Source: Diplolepis rosae (Eukaryota > Arthropoda > Insecta > Hymenoptera > Diplolepididae). Taken from it: 64,000 nucleotides of DNA. The stretch's first letter is position 1, and every line of letters starts with the position of its first letter. Made by a program: the position numbers and the translations under genes. Shown one piece after another: positions 33,333-43,298 of this stretch. A model generated the notes under the pieces. That model was not told the DNA's origin and did not search any database. It saw only the letters and a program-made list of their open reading frames with translations. The stretch is taken from NCBI GenBank assembly GCA_030998225.1, contig JAPYXD010000581.1, positions 310,001 through 374,000 of the forward strand, given 5' to 3'.

Positions 33333-34182
33333 CTGTGGGCAAAAACTAAGGTGGATTTTTAATTTAAACTTCGTGCGCTAACCGATTCGGGCAAACTCTT
33401 TTCTATCATTTGTTACATAGTTACGTTTGTGTTTTCTAAACGACTAAAACTGATTTTTTCGATTTTTACAATGTCTGAATTTATTGAGCAAAGAAGTGCA
33501 CATTAAATTTTGTTTGCGGAATGAAATTTCAGTTGCGGAAACGTTCAGAATGTTGCAGAAGGCCTTCAGTGATTTGACCATGTCGCAGAAAAATGTTTAT
33601 AAGTGGTACAAAGACTTCAAAGAAGGCAGAGAACGTGTTGACGACTTGGAACGCCCCGGACGACCATCAACATCAATCAAATCAAAGAATTAGTGCACAA
33701 AAATCGTCGATTGACAATTAGAGACCTTGCTGACGCTATTGGCATTTCAAGTGGATCACTCAACACCGTTTTAAAAAATATTTTGGGCAGACAACTCATG
33801 GTTTTTGCATCACGATAATGCGCCGTCTCACACTGCACTCGTTCTTTGTGACCATTTTGCCAAAAACTCAACGCATATCGTCCCACATCCACCATATTCG
33901 CCTGATTTGGCTCCGTGTGACTTCTGGCTATTCCCCAAAATCAAAAAATCACTCCGAGGACACCGTTTTGACTCGATTAAAGAGATACAAGCCGAATCGA
34001 AGAAGGCTTTGAAGGCAATTCCGGAAATCGAATTTAAAAATTGTTTCGACGATTGGAAAAAAACGTTGGCATAAGTGCGTTATATCGGACGGAGATTACT
34101 TTGAAGAAGATGAAATTGATTTGCATGAATAAATGAAGATTTTTTATCATATAACAAAATTCACCTTAGTTTTTGCCCACAG
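33333..34182 (+). mobile_element. mariner element with TIRs and TA duplication, 850 bp
   Basis: CTGTGGGCAAAAACTAAGG at the left and its exact inverse at the right, flanked by TA at 33331-33332 and 34183-34184. It is roughly two thirds of full mariner length because the transposase has a central deletion. Confidence 0.85.
33484..34132 (+). pseudogene. mariner transposase, internally deleted and frameshifted
   Basis: Begins HIKFCLRNEISVAETFRMLQ and VYKWYKDFKEGRE (DNA-binding part), then LVHKNRRLTIRDLADAIG, then jumps at GRQL to HHDNAPSHTALVL (second Asp) and PHPPYSPDLAPCDFWLFPK (third Asp, 34-residue type spacing), FDSIKEIQAESKKALK and a C-terminal FDDWKK. The first Asp block is deleted and a frameshift separates the halves. 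The fragment at 39053-39399 is from the same family. Confidence 0.8.
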
Positions 34183-34189
34183 TAGTATA

Positions 34190-34800
34190 GTCCGCTCTAA
34201 TAATAGTGTCGTGCATGGGGCGGTAGAATAGTATTTTTCTTTCCTTATTTTAAGAAAACTCTTCAAACGTATCATCATTCATCTTACAATTTGTGTTAAA
34301 AATACACATTGATAACATCGTTGAAGAAACAATTAACACAAGAAAATGTGTATACGAATCACTTGGACCATGTTTATTTTTACTAAAATCGACGTTTCGC
34401 TATTCCTTCAACAGCATCTTCAGGAATAGTTCCAAATATTATAATAAATAAATGAATTATAAAATATTAACTTTTAGAACAAAAATTATTACAATCATTA
34501 AGAATAATTTACTATATAGAAATTATATACAGTACCGATCAGAATTGTGGGACCACCATTTTTTCGATAATTGCTTAAATTATCCTAATTTGAACCATGT
34601 AACTGGAAAAATGTGTTTTTTTAAATTAAATTCAAAGCTCTCAAAATTCTTTATAAAATGAGCCTAGCATGAATTCGTTTTGTTAAATTCTGAACAAGTT
34701 ATTGCAGAAATAATCAAGATTTCAATTCTTTCTTAAATTTTGAATAACTCGAGCAACCTGGTACTAATCAGAACTACTCAAACAGTAGAGAATGTCCTTT
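34190..34800. other. AT-rich stretch with one Penelope-like motif
   Basis: At 34388-34430 the minus strand reads CCTGAAGATGCTG...AGCGAAACGTCG, the CTGAAGA-stem-CGAAACG arrangement typical of Penelope-like retroelement ends, where minimal hammerhead ribozymes have been described. No reverse transcriptase frame was found nearby. The rest is featureless. Confidence 0.4.
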
Positions 34801-35803
34801 TCTCTACTTTGCCCGTCCGCGGTTCGGAACAAGTACGTCCCATCACCTGTATAGTTGACTTAGATTTGTAAAAAGTCCTAGCCAGGGCCACAAATTGGGG
34901 ATTGTACTTGGGCCGACGTAAATACTTCTAAACTCTTTCCTCCGACGAAAGCCGTTCACGGGGTTGTCGCGCTAAAAAATTATACAAGTAAAATTTTTAC
35001 CACTACGCTTCGCGCTGAAATAATATTTTGAGTGCGTCTGTGGTCGGTTAGCCGCGAGAGTTAACTGTGCATGTACAGCCTGGCGTTGAAAACCTAGCTA
35101 GTTAAATGCTTACTAGCTAAGGAAATCTACATCCCGTCGAATCTCAAAACGATGAGGAGTTATGTCCTTATAACCAGAAATAGGTTTATTGTGAGACAGG
35201 AGCGGCGAAGGACAGGCAATTTAAAAGTACTGCTTCTCTTCTAGTTCAAAGCTATCCATTTCTTTCTCACCTTAAAGCTATAAGGCTGAAGTAAAGAAAA
35301 AGGGCGTGTGCGCGAGTGAGTCGCATAAGGACAAGGGTGGTTCCTTTTTGGAACCACGACAATCTCAAATCGAATTTGGCCCGGATCTCCAGGACCTCAG
35401 CAGCCAGAACGTATTCTCCTTCTTTGCTTTTGCTCCAGGACATCCGGTAGGATTAAGGAACTAGAATTTGGTTGTTTTATTTTCCTTAAAAGTAAATTCT
35501 CTCTTTTTATGTATATGAATTTTAGCAGCTTGATTCAAACTTATTTGAAAGACCTTTCCCCTTTTCTTTCATTCAAAATTAAAAGTGATAAGCGTAGGCG
35601 TGTAGAATACACTCTCAGTCCGAGAGTAGAAGACCAACGATTCCACATAATAATAAACGAATTTAGCTAATATTTATATCAACTAAATTCGGCAGTTTGA
35701 ACGACCTCCGCGTACTCATTATACTAATGAATAAAATATATTAAGGGTAATTATTTTTACTTTTTATGCATTTTATTTAAATTAATAATAGTCGTGCGTA
35801 ACA
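34801..35803 (-). mobile_element. LTR-like repeat L2, copy 2 (minus), inserted in a mariner
   Basis: On the minus strand it starts TGTTACGCACGACTATT at 35803 and carries GTACGCGGAGGTCGTTCAAAC, then further in GACCACAGACGCACTC, CGACAACCCCGTGAACGGC and CCGAACCGCGGACGGGCAAA. It matches copy 1 (23522 onward). It abuts the mariner reading frame at 35804. The left end is approximate. Confidence 0.6.
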
Positions 35804-36303
35804 TGTAGTGGTGGATCCATGTTTTATCAATGTTTACTAATCGGCGCAAAAAGCGCTTGAATCGCGGTTAAAAAGGTCCAAACAATTCATTGAATTACGA
35901 AGTCGATGGCGTTTTTGATTGATTGTTAGCTAACGCGACACCGATTTCGCGGTTAGCTTTCTAATGCCCAAATCCTAATGCAAAATGTCAACCACTGACC
36001 TAATTAATATACCTGCGGCCTCCGCTAAGTCACGCACTTTCGCTTTTGGATCATCTAACATAATACGATGTCAAGGATTTTTTCGATGATTTCTGGAGTG
36101 GTAACGTCTTTTTGCCCTCCCGATCGTTCAGCATCATTTGTGCTTGTACGACCTCGTTTATATTCACCAATCCACTTTCCAACCATTTGCTTCGGTGGAG
36201 GAGATTCTCCATAACATTTGTCAAGCCACTGTTCCATCTGCATGGTTTTTTTCCAATTAGGAAACAGTGTTTGATCAGCACAAGAAATCCAATTTTTCAC
36301 CAT
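35804..36303 (-). pseudogene. mariner transposase N-terminal half, cut by LTR
   Basis: The minus strand reads GEYKRGRTSTNDAERSGG, TTPEIIEKILDIVL, then after a frameshift DDPKAKVRDLAEAAGI, several stops, and FLRRLVNIDKTWIHHY, the first catalytic Asp block (IDETW type, here IDKTW). The frame is then cut by the LTR end at 35803. It is related to the 18.2 kb mariner (HGRTSTKDEHRS). Confidence 0.7.
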
Positions 36304-37318
36304 TTTAATGAAAAATTAAAACTTGTTCACTTCTATCGTATGTAACTTTGAAAGTAAACAATGAAACTATATATGATATGACATGATATATGCCATTAAA
36401 AGGGGTAGAAATATTCAATAAATTATTATTTTTTTGAGATATAGTCACCCATATTAGCCGACACCGAATATTAGAAAGTGATGTTTCGATAAAGGACACT
36501 TGCGTTATGAAAGCTGAATTGGTATTATTATTTAGAGATAAAGGAAAGTTCGAAAAAGATAGTTAAGGACTCAAAAGCGAAGAAAAACAAAGTTAATAGT
36601 GGGAGAGGAAACGGTCGCTTGGTGGTGAGGGAAAGGAAAATTAGGGAAAGTTGAGGAGTTTGATTAGAGTTGGAAATATCAGTAGAACTTTCAGTATGCG
36701 ATCGACTTTTAAATGCTAAACTGTCAGAGAGCATTTTTCCCCATCTGGAATTTTCGGATTTTTCACGGGTGTTTAATCGAATTTTGTTTCCAAAGTTGTG
36801 TTCAACTTACATTCGGAGTTCACTCATCGTTTAATTTGGTGAACGTTCGGAGACCTGAAAATCCATTTCATTGATTTTTACAACGGCCTTGATTTTCGTG
36901 CAGTTGAACAGTGGAATTTGACAATCTCGCCCCGGAATTATCACTAAAAGAAACTTCGTATACGTCACAGCGGTGTATGTAGAGAATTAATTAATTTTAA
37001 ATTATTTAATTTAATTTTTTGTTAAATTTAGTTTTATGTGACTGTATATGGAGTAATTTGCATATAAAGTGTATGAAATTTAAGATACGCAATTATGAAA
37101 TTCAATATATATCGGAGTGTCGATAAAACGGGATATTTTCCAGATTTTTTGATAACTTATAAATCATTGAAACTGGTAGATGATATTACAAATCAATAAT
37201 CTCATTAATATTCCCAAATGAAAATGAAAATAAGTTTATAATTGTGTATAATAAAGTTACGTTAATTTTTTATTATGTCATGTTAAATTTAATAGAACAG
37301 TATATTGATTATAATATA
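36304..37318. other. Unassigned stretch
   Basis: No gene or repeat recognised. Minus-strand frames near 36500-36730 have no family resemblance. Confidence 0.35.
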
Positions 37319-37542
37319 CAGTCAATACACGTTTATTGCGAGGCTCCGAAACGAGCGAGACTCGTTTATTGCAAGACGAGAGGGGCTCCAAACACCGCAA
37401 CTGTCGGTGAGGTCGGTTTTCAGAGCAAGCAGTGGATTGGTTGTCGACCCAACCACAGTGTTGCATATACGGCAAAGGTGGGGGTTACGAGAACGCTCGG
37501 TCCTTGCAATATTCGAGTCTTGCAATAAACGTGACTTGACTG
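37319..37542. mobile_element. Miniature TIR element, TA-flanked (224 bp)
   Basis: The left end CAGTCAATACACGTTTATTG and the right end, inverted, CAGTCAAGTCACGTTTATTG are flanked by TA on both sides. The inside is GC-richer than the surroundings, with CGAGACTCGTTTATTGCAAG repeating the terminal motif. It looks like a Tc1/pogo-type miniature element. Confidence 0.75.
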
Positions 37543-37544
37543 TA

Positions 37545-38002
37545 CCAGTGTATAGTTTTACAAATAATATACAGAAATAATAAATTATTTTACTAATGGA
37601 ATAATTTACAATAAAGTTCTATATACATGAATCGACTCTTATAAAAGCCATGAAATTCACTAAACGCTTAGAGAATAGTTTGATTTAATTAAATAAAATT
37701 GGTTTAATTTACGGAAAAAGTAGTCAACTTTTTTTTCATTGGTCGTATAATCAAGATATAGTTGTTTTGAGCAAATAAACTGTTCTTTGAGTGCACTTGA
37801 ATAAATTATATATTTTTGTTTATTCTTGCGTCAAAAAATATTTATAGACAATTAGTACAATTTGGTTAAGATTATTTTATTATTTTTTGTCTATTAAAAG
37901 TTTGGATTTCGCGCTATTAGTAAATTTGTAATATTTCCTAGGTTGACTGCTTCAACTCTCCTAAACTGTAACAAACTTCAGAGCGTGGTACCCAAACTTT
38001 AG
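37545..38002. other. Unassigned AT-rich stretch
   Basis: No gene or repeat recognised. Confidence 0.35.
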
Positions 38003-38604
38003 TTTAACCTTTTTACATTCTCATCATGGATGAGAAGATATTGGTTTTATGTGAAAAATGACTTTGGAAATTTTCATCAAATCTTTACGTTTTGAGACCC
38101 CCTGAGTCAGAAAAAATGGTTTTTATGAAAGTGTCTGTCTGTCTGTAGTAGGTCGTGTGCGGCATAACTCTCGATAGAATTATCAGATTGAATTGAGCTT
38201 TGATACACTTTATCGGAGCCGAAAAAGTAAGGACAATTTCTTTAAACAACCACATCCAATCAAAATTGAGGGATTGAGCACTACTTTTTTGTTTTTGAAA
38301 ATAAATTTTTGAAAAAATCAAAAATTTCAATACTGGTTTTTGATAGTGCTCATAAATCTCTAAAAATTATCCTCATAACATTTTTTGATTAAATCAAAAT
38401 TAGAAATGTTACAGCATATTCAAATTCGAAAAAAATCAATATCAAAATTCCATTTTCCAGTTAAATTATACGAGATACGTAAAAACGTTATGATGCTATA
38501 TTATTTTTTACATAAAGATCTACAAATTTGAATTGTAACATTTTTTCATAAGATGCATATTTTCTTTTCAATCGAAAAAAAAACTATTGAAAATCCAAAA
38601 TTCA
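38003..38604 (+). repeat. Repeat R copy, cut by family H repeat
   Basis: Starts TTTTTACATTCTCATCATGG, continues TTTATGTGAAAAATGACTTT, TTTACGTTTTGAGACCCC, TATCGGAGCCGAAAAAGTAA, and ends mid-unit at 38604 where the family H repeat begins. The minus-strand frame keeps SAPIKCIKAQFNLIILSRVM, nearly the same residues as at 14.4 kb. Confidence 0.65.
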
Positions 38605-39050
38605 ATAGTCTTACAGCGGAACGCAATCTATTTCATATTCTTCTTCTTCTCACTTCTTCTTCGTACAGCGTTAGCACTGACTACTACACAAGACTGATAA
38701 AATCAAAATGGCCGGGACTAGTCGCCAATTTTCGCCCGCTTCGTACAACTAGCGCAGCAAACAACTACAATAAGTGCTAGATTAGATTCCAATGTACTCA
38801 TAAAAACTCGTATACGCACCACAGTCACATAAAATAGAATATGTGCCAATGCACACAATTCGGGACATTGCGAGACTCGCGACAATGCTCGCAGGACTGA
38901 TCGCGCCTCGGATTCGTCTCGGCTTTGCCTCAGCTACGTCTCGACTATGCCTCACCTACGCCTCGACTACGCCTTGGCTTCGATCTCCTGCGAACATTAT
39001 CGCTCGTCACGCAATAACCCTCATTGTGTGCCTAGGCACATAATATACTA
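38605..39050 (+). repeat. Hairpin repeat family H, long copy
   Basis: Nearly identical to 4245-4739, including the CTTCTTC runs, the GGCCGGGACTAGTCGCCAA block and the 11-bp core units flanked by GCTCGCAGGACTG and CTCCTGCGAACATTA arms. It has replaced the 5' part of the mariner that follows. Confidence 0.7.
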
Positions 39051-39052
39051 TT

Positions 39053-39399
39053 GTGCAAACAACTCGTGGTTTTTGCATCTTGATAATGTACCGGCTCATA
39101 CTGTATTGAATCTTCGAGACTTTTTCACCAAAAATTCAACTCATATCGTTCCACAACCACCATATTCGCTTGACTTGGCATCGTGTGACTTCTGGCTATT
39201 CAGTAAACTCAAAAGACCGCTCGGGAGACATCGTTTTGACTCGATTAAGGAGATAAAAGCCGAATCGAAAAAGATATTGAAGGCCATTCCAGAAATTGAC
39301 TTTAACAATTCTTTCGAGTATTGGAAAAAACGTTGGCATAAATGTGTTGTATTGGATAAGAATTACTTTGATGGCGATGAAATAGATTTGGAAGAATAA
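39053..39399 (+). pseudogene. mariner transposase C-terminal fragment
   Basis: Reads WFLHLDNVPAHTVLNLRDFF (second Asp), QPPYSLDLASCDFWLFSK (third Asp, with two Pro lost), RHRFDSIKEIKAESKKILK and a complete-looking C-terminus with WKKRWHKCVVL and FDGDEIDLEE, then a stop. The open frame is intact, but everything N-terminal to the second Asp is missing. The 3' flank ends CGCAGTAGTATAT, like the 34.18 kb TIR end. Confidence 0.75.
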
Positions 39400-39479
39400 G
39401 TAAAGATTTTAAAAGTTATAACACGATTCCCGGCTTCATTTGGACGCAGTAGTATATTTTTAATGACAAAGAAAAGAAT

Positions 39480-39777
39480 AAAAACAATAGTAGATTATGC
39501 AACAAGGGGAGAAAAGAGATTATTTCGACAAGTATAAAGTTTTGGAAAATTACATTCTTTTTAGTAAAAATGTTGAAAATAATTCGAAAACTTATCGAAA
39601 ATTATGTTAACTGTAAAATTTTTTGCAAAATTTTTTCTCAAACGAAGTTGACAGACGTTCTTTATTGTTTTCTGTTGTATTTTTCGGATTTCCAGGAAAA
39701 CCTTTTATTAAATAAAAAAGTTATATTAAACGAATTTCTATAGGAATTGGGTCACGTGATCTGGTTGATCCATAGCC
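39480..39777 (+). mobile_element. TTAA-type miniature element M, left-truncated copy
   Basis: Collinear with 55290-55519 (GTTAACTGTAAAATTTTTTG, GACAGACGTTCTTTAT, CACGTGAT-T-GTTGATCCA). The right end is CCATAGCC followed by TCAA, where the other copies have TTAA. The left end is missing. Confidence 0.6.
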
Positions 39778-41299
39778 TCAAGTTATTTGGTTATGAATAA
39801 ACTCACAGACTGCAGTTGCAACTACCGATTCCGCGTGGTCCAGTTCATCCATGGCCGTAATGAATGAAAATTAACATTTAGAGAATATAATTTTCGCAAA
39901 ATTAGAACGAACTAAAATAGATGGTTAGTTGCACTTTGATAGAAGCGTGTTATTTAAATATTATAATAACAGGATCACGCTTGACGAAGCGACGTGACGT
40001 GGCGGTATTGAGTCATTGACAGAGTTAGTAAGGACATGCGAAATACGGCGACAAGAATACACGACGGGCAATATTGTAATCTGTCACAGCCCCATCGTAT
40101 GCAGTTTCCTTGTTTATGAATAATTTCTGATTACCTCGTGGTGATATTGGCAACATTTGCAAAACCCAGCTTTAATGTTTCAAGTATCCCTCTACGAACG
40201 ACCTGCGTAGTTCGTAAAATGACATTTGCATATTTACGCGTAACGTTACGTTGTCTCTATCACATTTTGTGGTCTGTAACCAGGTCCCTTTGTTTCGATC
40301 TTCGTTAACGATTCACCCAGTTACTTGAATTCTAAATAGTGTTACCGCACTTTATTTGTTGAAACCGGTGTGTGAGATTAAGGATACTAAGTAATTGTTT
40401 TTTCGCGAATTTTTACATTTGATTTTAACTCTCTCACAAAAAATTGAAGCACGTACTGAATAGCTCGTTTGTGTCATGTTGAATTATATAACGTAGAGTT
40501 AGAAAAACATCATAGAATGAAATATTCACTCAGGAAAAAGTCTGAGTAAAACAATGAAAATCTCGGTTGTTTCAACCGGAAAAAAATGTTACAAAGAGCC
40601 GTATTAGTAATTCCAGTTAAAAATGTTAGAAATTCTAGTAAACACTTTTCGGTTGTTTTGATCTTTTATTACAGTTAATGTAATAAAATTTTCTAGTGGG
40701 TATCACTCATTTTTCTGGTGAAAAATTTCTCGTTACATTCATGGTTATATTATATTCATGGAATTATAATTTTTAAAATAAAAATATATATCTATTTGTT
40801 GAAATATTTTATTTATATTAGTATTGAAAATGTACATTTGAATACATATAACTCTACAATCTACGAACTTCTTTACCTTTAAATTTTTCCTTTAAGTTAT
40901 CTAACATCCACTTATACTTAACAGCTTATACAATTCATTATTCATTTCTTCGAAACTTTGTAAAACTAATTCGAGACAAGACGCGAGATCTTTAAGATTC
41001 CTTTGGACTCTACCTTGTTTCCGTTTCCACTTGTTTTTGCAAACGGCCTAATACACAACATAACTAACAGAAAACCGGTACACTCGGGTCGAGATATTGC
41101 GAACGCCCGATATTGAGAAATATTCCACATTTCGAATGTAAAAATAGAGCTTAACCTAGCGGGCATTTTTTTGATAAACTGTGTAATCTTTCAAATGTAA
41201 ATATTCACGGAAATACATGTTGCGATGTGACATATAAATTGATTCAACGGGGTTTATAGGTTAGAATTGACACTTACGGTGAAAAATTTCGTATTGGGC
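39778..41299. other. Unassigned, apparently single-copy stretch
   Basis: No TE match seen. A minus-strand frame of 66 codons starting with ATG at 41166 (MPARLSSIFTFEMW) faces away from the small ORF at 41300, but has no recognisable family. Confidence 0.3.
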
Positions 41300-41467
41300 A
41301 TGTTTTTCAAAGTTTCCCTCGCGCTTTTCATTTTGATTGTTTCTACAATTGTTTTCGCGAATTGTGATCACGGTGAAGATCTATTAATATTTCACTTGCA
41401 AAATTTCTACAGTCAGGATGTAAACAATCTGACACGTGCCGAAACGGATATGCACATGCATCGTTAA
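41300..41467 (+). CDS. Small ORF with signal peptide, putative secreted peptide
   Basis: 55 codons from ATG at 41300 to TAA at 41465-41467. Residues 1-20 (MFFKVSLALFILIVSTIVFA) form a textbook signal peptide: one Lys, a 15-residue hydrophobic core, and an Ala before NCD. The remainder, NCDHGEDLLIFHLQNFYSQD plus 15 polar residues, has a single Cys and no dibasic site. A TATA-like CATATAAATTG lies about 70 bp upstream, and the base at -3 is G. A GGTGAAG within the ORF could also be a splice donor, making this only a first exon. No homologue recognised. Confidence 0.35.
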   Translation: MFFKVSLALFILIVSTIVFANCDHGEDLLIFHLQNFYSQDVNNLTRAETDMHMHR

Positions 41468-41607
41468 CACAGATTTGAACGTAGTAAATAGTCAGAGAAG
41501 TGGGGGCCCCTTAAGTGTTTTCAGTATCGAGGGCGCGCTTGCTTAAAATGTTCACAGTATCGCGATTCGAGTCAGGCCGTAAAAACCTAATGCATAGATG
41601 GTGAACG

Positions 41608-42826
41608 ATTAGCATCTAGCGCCGCGTACAACCATGCATATGAACTATAATTATATGTACACGCCTTAGTGCACATACATGCACACATAGGTTCTTTAAA
41701 TGCGTTGAAGAGAATCTAATTGAAAGGAAATTGATGGTTTGTCGTAATAAGTAAAAATCAAAAATATCTGTAATTTGTAATTTTATTTTCAGAAGATATA
41801 CAGAGTATTTTCCAACACGACGAACTGCGAGCCTTATAGGTATGTGATACTTAGGAAATTAGCAAATGTTATTGATTTTAGGTTTTTACATGTTTGTGTC
41901 TAAAGTACATGAAATTTTGATTCTAAAATTTGGGAAATGGTAGAGAAGATAAAAACGGACGTAGATTGACTACTTTTGATGTTAAAATTAAAAAAAAAAA
42001 ACGCACTCCAAAAGAAAGGCACCATTTCTCTTTTGATAGAAATATTGTTTCCTGCCAACCCCTTTTAGTGGTACACCCACGAGCAGTATACTCAATTTCT
42101 TTTTTTTCATACATGATAACGCGCAATCACGTAATGAATTGTTAAATACTTGCAAACAAGAATGGCGGAACTCATACGAAGCCAGTTCCCCTTGCCACAC
42201 TCTGCTCGCTTGCGTAATTGTGCGTTATCATGGATAAAAAATACGTAATTTAGCATGCTGTTCGTAGGTGTATATAATACTACTAAAAAGCGTCAGAAGG
42301 AAAGTGTGCCCATTCATCGGTTTCTGAAGAGAGATGTTGGACAACGATGGATAGAAGTTTGCGGGAATTCTTACTTGTGGAGGTTAGGATACCTACAAGT
42401 AGTGGAAAGGCAATATTTTATTTGTCTTCGACATTTCGATGAACAATATTATTATCAAAAGAGAAATGGTGCCTTTCTTTTAAAGTGCAATTTTCTATTC
42501 AATTTTGCATAGGTAAATTTTCTGTATATCTTCTGGAAATAAAGATACAAATTACAGATATTTTTGATTTTCACTCATTACGACAAAACCATGATTCAAT
42601 GCAAAGTTGCGAAAATATAATTCAAGAGTGAGAAGTTGATATTATCTTCTCACTCTTGAATTACATTTTGACAATTTTGCTTTAAATCTTTAATTTTCTT
42701 TTAATTATATTCTCTGCAACACATTTAAGCAACCTACGTATGCATGTATGTGCACTAACACGTGCACATATAGTGATAGTTCATTAGCACAGTTGTACGC
42801 GACGCTAGTAGCTAATCATTCTCTTC
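41608..42826. mobile_element. Foldback element with THAP-related arms
   Basis: The left arm (GCGTACAACC, TAGTGCACATACATGC, AAAAATCAAAAATATCTGTA, AGAAAGGCACCATTTCTCTT) is mirrored in the right arm (AAGAGAAATGGTGCCTTTCT, TACAGATATTTTTGATTTTC, GCATGTATGTGCACTA, GTTGTACGCG). The centre is near 42200. The right arm is longer and keeps a THAP-like ORF; the left arm has a shortened version of it. No clean flanking duplication was found. THAP domains are found in P-element-type transposases, so a P-like origin is plausible. Confidence 0.6.
42255..42512 (+). pseudogene. Decayed THAP domain (P-element-type)
   Basis: 85 codons. VGVYNTTKKRQKESVPIHRF matches the THAP start (C-x-GC-NT...-SFHRFPK), QRWIEVCG matches the conserved Trp strand, and YFICLRHFDE supplies the C-x2-H pair. 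The first two zinc-binding Cys positions (before YNTT) are not Cys, so the C2CH module is broken. Only the DNA-binding domain is present, with no RNase H-like catalytic part. The minus strand of the left arm repeats QKRNGAFLLE. Confidence 0.55.
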
Positions 42827-42924
42827 TAATGATCGACATAATCAACTGAAATGATTTGGAAAAATCAGAAAATAGGTCATGGTTTATCCGTAGCCACATG
42901 ATGCGTGAATAGATTCTGTAAGAG

Positions 42925-43040
42925 AAGTTGTGTGGAACCTCTGTATCTCAGATGATAGGGCATTTGACCGGCAATCGAAAAGACCTGGGCTCGATACCCA
43001 GCGGAGTGGCAGCGTTCCTTTTTTCACATAAAATTTCTTC
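42925..43040 (+). repeat. tRNA-derived repeat
   Basis: TGTATCTCAGATGATAGGGC (D arm/A box), TTTGACCGGCAATCGAAAAG (anticodon arm region) and CCTGGGCTCGATACCCAG (T arm/B box) are in tRNA order and spacing, then CAGCGTTCCTTTTTTC. The same 3' tail (AGCGTTCCTTTTT...AAAATTTCTT) follows the copy at 12925. The overall design is that of a tRNA-headed SINE; the internal promoter boxes look usable. Confidence 0.55.
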
Positions 43041-43100
43041 AATCTATTCATTAGGTTTGAACGGTCTACCCTGACTCGAGTGTATCAACATGTACACACG

Positions 43101-43169
43101 CCTCGGCATTTTGACTCTTGAGGGCCAGCCCCTACCACATCACGTTCCCACCGAGTCAAAATACCGAGG
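43101..43169. repeat. Short perfect-stem hairpin
   Basis: CCTCGGCATTTTGACTC is mirrored by GAGTCAAAATACCGAGG with one mismatch and a loop of about 35 nt. Confidence 0.6.
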
Positions 43170-43298
43170 GTTGCATGTATAGCGAAAAATGAAAAGGTGC
43201 CAGATAGTGTAGACAGTAACGCTGCCAACGGCGCATCTTGAAATCACTTTTACTATATTTTCCCGTAATACTAACTGGAATAATAATACCAGAATATA

